64,000 nt of DNA. Origin: Aeromonas jandaei (GTDB taxonomy: Bacteria; Pseudomonadota; Gammaproteobacteria; Enterobacterales; Aeromonadaceae). Within the stretch, counting starts at the first letter, position 1. The number at the start of each line of letters is the position of its first letter. A model generated the notes under the pieces. The model made no database searches and had not been told where the DNA came from. It saw only the letters and a list, made by a program, of their open reading frames with translations. Positions 60,034 through 64,000 of this stretch are shown piece after piece. The translations under genes and the position numbers were made by a program. The stretch spans positions 3,502,001 through 3,566,000 of the forward strand of contig NZ_CP149571.1 of NCBI RefSeq assembly GCF_037890695.1, in the 5' to 3' direction.

Positions 60034-60047
60034 CTGTTGGAAATCAA
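60034..60047. promoter_or_regulatory. FNR-like site between ubiT and ubiUV
   Basis: CTGTT-GGAA-ATCAA matches 8 of 10 fixed positions of the FNR box (TTGAT-N4-ATCAA), with a perfect right half. ubiUV act without oxygen and are known to respond to Fnr in E. coli, so the placement is plausible. The site is short and could be chance. Confidence 0.4.
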
Positions 60048-60173
60048 ACTTGTGCAGAGTTGGGTCAAGATGGGGAAAGCCACACAAAGCTGCCTCAGGT
60101 CAAAAAGCCAAGGGGCGGCGGTGCATACAATCAGGGCTCGTTTGCCCTTCATATGCACTCTCGGAGCGTACCA

Positions 60174-61169
60174 ATGGAATTACTCTGTCCGGCAGGCAGT
60201 TTGCCGGCACTGAAAACCGCCGTGGATAACGGGGCCGATGCCGTTTATATCGGTTTCAAGGATGACACCAATGCCCGCCACTTTGCCGGTCTCAACTTTA
60301 CCGACAGCAAGCTGGAGAAGGCGGTAGATTATGTGCATCAGCATGATCGCAAACTTCATATCGCCATCAACACCTTCGCCCATCCTGGCGCCGATGCCCG
60401 CTGGAAGCAGGCGGTCGACCGCGGGGTGGCTCTCGGTGCCGATGCTCTCATCATCGCCGATCTTGCCGTGCTCGATTATGCCAGCCGCCGTTATCCCGAC
60501 ATGGAGCTGCATGTCTCGGTACAGGCCAGCGCTACCAATGCAGCCGCCATCCGCTTCTATCAGCAGCAGTTCAATGTCAAACGGGTGGTGCTGCCTCGGG
60601 TGCTCTCCATGCATCAGGTGAAACAGCTGGCCCGCGAGACCGATGTCGGCCTTGAGGTTTTTGCCTTTGGCAGTCTCTGTATCATGGCCGAGGGGCGTTG
60701 CTACCTCTCCTCCTACATGACGGGCGAGAGCCCCAATACCGTCGGTGCCTGCTCGCCGGCCAAATTCGTGCGCTGGGAAGAGACCCCGAACGGCCTCGAA
60801 TCACGGCTCAACGAGGTGCTGATCGACCGCTATGGCCCCGGTGAGAATGCCGGCTACCCGACCCTGTGCAAGGGGCGTTTCGAAGTGGATGGCCAGACCT
60901 ACCACGCGCTGGAGGAGCCCACCAGTCTCAATACCCTGGGTCTCTTGCCCGAGCTGTTCCAGACCGGCATCCAGTCGGTCAAGATCGAAGGTCGTCAGCG
61001 CAGCCCTGCCTACGTGGAGCAAGTGACCCGGGTCTGGCGCGCCGCTATCGACGCCTATCAGGCCAATCCCGAAGCCTATCAGGTCAAAGCCGAATGGGAT
61101 GCCCAGCTCGCCCGTGTTTCCGAAGGTAGCCAGACTACCCTTGGCGCCTATCATCGTCAGTGGCAATAA
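60174..61169 (+). CDS. ubiU: O2-independent ubiquinone hydroxylation protein UbiU
   Basis: 331 residues, U32 peptidase family by fold, identical in length to E. coli UbiU. The [4Fe-4S] ligands C169, C176, C193 and C232 are at the E. coli positions. With UbiV it carries out ring hydroxylations using prephenate as oxygen donor in the absence of O2. ATG 60174 has GGAG 9 bases upstream; the frame is open 63 codons further back but without conservation. ubiV starts 13 bases after its stop. Confidence 0.96.
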   Translation: MELLCPAGSLPALKTAVDNGADAVYIGFKDDTNARHFAGLNFTDSKLEKAVDYVHQHDRKLHIAINTFAHPGADARWKQAVDRGVALGADALIIADLAVLDYASRRYPDMELHVSVQASATNAAAIRFYQQQFNVKRVVLPRVLSMHQVKQLARETDVGLEVFAFGSLCIMAEGRCYLSSYMTGESPNTVGACSPAKFVRWEETPNGLESRLNEVLIDRYGPGENAGYPTLCKGRFEVDGQTYHALEEPTSLNTLGLLPELFQTGIQSVKIEGRQRSPAYVEQVTRVWRAAIDAYQANPEAYQVKAEWDAQLARVSEGSQTTLGAYHRQWQ

Positions 61170-61182
61170 GGAGCCCCAATCC

Positions 61183-62055
61183 ATGAACTTCTCTCTCGGG
61201 CCCCTGCTCTTCTACTGGCCCAAAGCCGATACCGAAGCCTTTTACCGCGCCGCAGCCCAAAGCGAAGCAGATATCGTCTATCTCGGGGAAACCGTCTGCA
61301 GCAAGCGACGCGAACTGAAAGTCGATGACTGGATCTCCCTCGCCCGCGAAGTGGCGAGCTCCGGCAAACAGGTGGTGCTCTCGACGCTGGCGCTCATCTC
61401 CGCGCCCTCCGAGCTGAAAGAGGTGAAACGGCTGGTCGACAATGGCGATCTGATGGTCGAAGCCAACGATCTGGGCACAGTCCAGCTTGCCCATGAAGCG
61501 AGCCTTCCATTTGTCTGTGGCCCGGCCATCAACGCCTACAACGCCGATGTGTTGCGCATGCTGCTCAAGCAGGGGATGAAGCGCTGGGTCATGCCGGTGG
61601 AACTTTCACGGGACTGGCTGGTACAGCTTGAGCAGGATCTGGGGGCAACACGCCAACAGTTCGAAGTGGAGGTGTTCGCCTACGGCCACCTGCCGCTCGC
61701 CTACTCGGCACGCTGCTTCACCGCCCGCTCTCTCGACAAGCCGAAAGACAACTGCGAACTCGCCTGTATCAACTACCCCACCGGACGGCTGGCCAACAGC
61801 CGCGAGGGGCAACGCGTCTTCAACCTCAACGGTATCCAGACCCAGTCCGGTTACTGCTACAACCTGTGCAACGATCTGGCCGGAATGGCAGGTCTGGTGG
61901 ATGTGGTGCGTCTCTCTCCACAAGGGATGGAGACCCTCGAAATGCTGGCTCGCTTCAAGGCCAACCAGCAAGGTGACGCGCCCCTCCCCCTGCACAAAGG
62001 GAGCGAGTGCAACGGCTACTGGCGCCAGATCCCCGGCATGAGCCTGGTGGAGTAA
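61183..62055 (+). CDS. ubiV: O2-independent ubiquinone hydroxylation protein UbiV
   Basis: 290 residues, the partner of UbiU in a heterodimer. Its [4Fe-4S] ligands are C39 ('LGETVCSKRRELK'), C178, C191 and C195 ('ARCFTARS' and 'NCELACINYPTGR'). AAGGAG precedes ATG 61183. A strong terminator follows shortly after the stop. Confidence 0.96.
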   Translation: MNFSLGPLLFYWPKADTEAFYRAAAQSEADIVYLGETVCSKRRELKVDDWISLAREVASSGKQVVLSTLALISAPSELKEVKRLVDNGDLMVEANDLGTVQLAHEASLPFVCGPAINAYNADVLRMLLKQGMKRWVMPVELSRDWLVQLEQDLGATRQQFEVEVFAYGHLPLAYSARCFTARSLDKPKDNCELACINYPTGRLANSREGQRVFNLNGIQTQSGYCYNLCNDLAGMAGLVDVVRLSPQGMETLEMLARFKANQQGDAPLPLHKGSECNGYWRQIPGMSLVE

Positions 62056-62074
62056 ACGCAAACCACGCAAAAAC

Positions 62075-62101
62075 AAAAAGGCCTCGCAATGAGGCCTTTT
62101 T
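62075..62101. terminator. Bidirectional terminator between ubiV and nlpI
   Basis: An 11-bp stem (aaaaaggcctc / gaggccttttt) with a 5-base loop, flanked by A-rich and T-rich runs, so it can end both the ubiUV transcript and the convergent nlpI transcript. Confidence 0.93.
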
Positions 62102-62117
62102 ACACTTTCACGCTCCC

Positions 62118-63062
62118 TCAGGAGGGGCGGTCACTCTTGCTCTGGCCACTCTGGGCGCCGGGAGGCAGCGGCTTGCGTGCCATCAGCTCCAGCTCCAGCA
62201 AGGCATAGCGATGCTCGATGAAGTCGTAGACGTTGTTGGAGAGCGCCAGCTTGAAGTAGCTGATCGCCTCCTTGCGGTTGCCCCGACCCAGCTCGTACTT
62301 GCCCAGATAGAAGTAGGTTTCGCACAGGCGCTCGGCGAGCTCCCGGTTATCTTTCACCCCTTTGACCACATTGCCCATCAACTCGGTGGCATTCATCTCG
62401 CCGGTGTAGAGACGAACCAGATCCCAGTTCCAGGCATCGTCATCGTACTTGTTGAGACGCTCACGCATCCGGCTCATGGCCGCTGCAGGATCGAGTTTCT
62501 GCTCGGCCAGATAGAGCCAGATCACCCGGTAAGGGTCTTCCGGCTGCGCCTCATAGAAGCGTTTCATATCGGCGGCAGCCAGCTCGGGACGATTGCCGTA
62601 GTAGAGCGCAATGCCACGGTTCAGGTAGGCGTAGTCGTAATCGGGCGCCAGTTCGAGCGCCGAATCGAATGCCTCGTAGGCTTCGTCATAATTCTGCTGT
62701 TGCACCAGATAGACGCCGATGAAGTTGTAGGCTTCGGCGAAATCGGGCTTCTCCCGCAAGGCACGGTTGAAATCGAGCCGCGCAAGGGAGCGCAAACCAA
62801 CGCGATCAAAGACCACTGCACGCTCATAGAACAGCTCGGCACGCTGCTCCGTGGTCAACTCCATCTCGCTGAGCATCTGCCCGAGTCGAGCTAGCGCCAG
62901 CTCGCTCTGGTAGGAGACCTGCAAAGGGGTCGCCAACACCAGAGATGCAGGCTGCGGCTTGGGAACCTGAGGGGCATTAACCTGACTGCTACTGCTGCAA
63001 CCCCACATAGGGAGCAGCAACAGGATACCGAGGAGGTATCCAATCCCTTTCCTGACGTTCAA
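62118..63062 (-). CDS. nlpI: Lipoprotein NlpI, TPR adaptor of murein hydrolases
   Basis: 314 residues: lipoprotein signal with Cys in 'LPMWGCSSS', then TPR repeats ('FAEAYNFIGVYLVQQQNYDE', 'YDYAYLNRGIALYYGNRPEL') and the C-terminal 'YDFIEHRYALLELELMARKP' that matches E. coli NlpI. It binds Prc and MepS in the outer membrane and controls peptidoglycan endopeptidase turnover. The start is TTG at 63062 with GGAG 7 bases upstream. The link to ubiTUV is also seen in E. coli. Confidence 0.94.
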   Translation of the reverse strand: MNVRKGIGYLLGILLLLPMWGCSSSSQVNAPQVPKPQPASLVLATPLQVSYQSELALARLGQMLSEMELTTEQRAELFYERAVVFDRVGLRSLARLDFNRALREKPDFAEAYNFIGVYLVQQQNYDEAYEAFDSALELAPDYDYAYLNRGIALYYGNRPELAAADMKRFYEAQPEDPYRVIWLYLAEQKLDPAAAMSRMRERLNKYDDDAWNWDLVRLYTGEMNATELMGNVVKGVKDNRELAERLCETYFYLGKYELGRGNRKEAISYFKLALSNNVYDFIEHRYALLELELMARKPLPPGAQSGQSKSDRPS

Positions 63063-63152
63063 TGAACACTCCGACGCTTACGCTTGACCCCGCATATGGT
63101 AAAGGTCAACCGTCGCTTTGTCATGTAGCTCAGCCTATCTCTCTCAAATAAA

Positions 63153-63521
63153 TCAGGATTCGACAGGGTATCCGGCCTCCAGCCAGCCGCGAAAACCACC
63201 GTCGACGCTGATCACCTTGCGATAACCCATCTGTTGCAGATTGTCCGCCGCCAGAATGGAGCGAAAACCGCCGCCACAGTAGAGGTAAAGCTCGGTATCG
63301 ACATCGGGAAAACGGGTCTCGATATCCCGCTCAATCACGCCTCGGCCCAGATAGAGGGCGCCGGGCAGATGACCTTTGGCCCACTCGCTCTCTTCCCGCA
63401 CATCGATCAGATGAAAAGCGCGCCCCTCATCCTGCCAGCGCTTGATCTGGTGGACATCGGTCTCGGCTACGCGGGAGCGGATCCCTTCTACCAGCGCCAG
63501 AAAACGGGGATTGTGTTGCAT
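63153..63521 (-). CDS. Rhodanese-like sulfurtransferase
   Basis: 122 residues, a single rhodanese domain with active-site cysteine in 'YCGGGFRSILAA' and 'LIDVREESEWAKGHLPGA'. The loop of six residues after the cysteine is the rhodanese size. It probably carries a persulfide; acceptor unknown. It lies between secF and nlpI on the same strand; a terminator separates it from secF. Confidence 0.9.
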   Translation of the reverse strand: MQHNPRFLALVEGIRSRVAETDVHQIKRWQDEGRAFHLIDVREESEWAKGHLPGALYLGRGVIERDIETRFPDVDTELYLYCGGGFRSILAADNLQQMGYRKVISVDGGFRGWLEAGYPVES

Positions 63522-63577
63522 GGCAAGCTCCTTTTGTTGAAATCATCTGCGTCAGCATACGACAACAGCGAAAAAGA

Positions 63578-63603
63578 AAAGAGCGCCTTGCGGCGCTCTT
63601 TTG
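63578..63603 (-). terminator. Terminator of secF
   Basis: An 11-bp perfect stem (aaaagagcgcc / ggcgctctttt) with a TTGC loop, followed by T residues on the minus strand. Confidence 0.93.
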
Positions 63604-63607
63604 TGGT

Positions 63608-64000
63608 TTACGGCAGGATTTCCTGTTGATCCGCACCCTCTTTCTCTACCTGGGTTGGCAGCATGTGCTCGCGCTTGACGCCGAGGAACATGGCAAACGC
63701 ACTCGCCACATAGATGGAGGAGTAGGTACCGAAGGCCACACCGATCACCATGGCCACGGCAAAACCGTGGATCAGCGCGCCGCCCTTGAGCAGCAGCGCC
63801 AGCACCACCACGAAGGTGAGGCCGGAGGTGATGATGGTACGGCTCAGGGTCTCGGTCATGGAGAGATCCAGAATGTAGTCGGTATCCCCTTTGCGCACCT
63901 TGCGGAAGTTCTCCCGCAAGCGGTCGAACACCACGATGGTATCGTTCAGGGAGTAACCCACCAGGGTCATCAATGCCGCCAGTACGGTCAGGTCGAACTC
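63608..64000 (-). CDS. secF: Protein translocase subunit SecF, C-terminal part
   Basis: About 130 residues from the C-terminal half; the N-terminus is beyond the window. The family marks '[20 protein letters not shown]' and membrane helices '[20 protein letters not shown]' and '[20 protein letters not shown]' are clear. SecF works with SecD in the inner membrane, using the proton gradient to pull proteins through SecYEG. Presumably secD lies upstream, out of view. Confidence 0.96.
   Translation of the reverse strand, partial: EFDLTVLAALMTLVGYSLNDTIVVFDRLRENFRKVRKGDTDYILDLSMTETLSRTIITSGLTFVVVLALLLKGGALIHGFAVAMVIGVAFGTYSSIYVASAFAMFLGVKREHMLPTQVEKEGADQQEILP

Overview
The window is chromosomal DNA of a GC-rich gammaproteobacterium, most probably Aeromonas. 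The isc, der-bamB-yfgM-hisS-ispG-rodZ-pilW-rlmN-ndk and ubiTUV-nlpI neighbourhoods are those of gamma-proteobacteria. The threonine aldolase also carries the residues I recall from the Aeromonas jandaei L-allo-threonine aldolase. Almost everything is vertically inherited core genome. I see no prophage, insertion sequence, CRISPR array, integron or toxin-antitoxin module.

Layout. 1-10.3 kb is loosely organised accessory-type core: a truncated AbgT transporter, a PAS-GGDEF-EAL protein, a LysR regulator, a receiver-CheC protein with a small PAS protein, L-threonine aldolase, an SDR enzyme, a cI-like regulator, an aldo/keto reductase, an RRM protein and a membrane protein. 10.4-16.4 kb is a tightly overlapping polar amino-acid ABC transporter whose last gene is the murein endopeptidase mepA, followed by lemA and two TPM-domain genes. 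tRNA-Ser(GGA) and a MotCD/PomAB-type stator pair follow. 18.9-33.9 kb is a complete nuo operon (A, B, CD fused, E-N), encoding proton-pumping NADH:quinone oxidoreductase, ended by a strong terminator.

34.1-49.8 kb is mostly on the minus strand: purL with a convincing promoter and PurR-like operator, mltF, a small basic-protein gene with its own terminator, yfgJ, der, bamB, yfgM, hisS, ispG, rodZ, pilW, rlmN and ndk. 50-58.9 kb holds a tandem pair of pepB genes, the iscRSUA-hscBA-fdx iron-sulfur operon under two abutting IscR-type sites, and trmJ. 59-64 kb holds the O2-independent ubiquinone genes ubiT and ubiUV, nlpI, a rhodanese and the 3' part of secF.

Points deserving attention. mltF and der each carry one extra base that breaks the frame. 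der is essential in the bacteria where it has been tested, so sequence error must be considered for both. There is a compact unannotated unit at 39.7-40.03 kb (16-bp inverted repeat, strong ribosome-binding site, 48-residue basic protein, terminator). The pepB gene is duplicated in tandem with translational coupling, iscX is absent from its usual place, and mepA is coupled to an ABC importer. I found no convincing wholly novel multi-gene system. The best candidates for undescribed biology are the 48-residue gene unit and the receiver-CheC/PAS pair.
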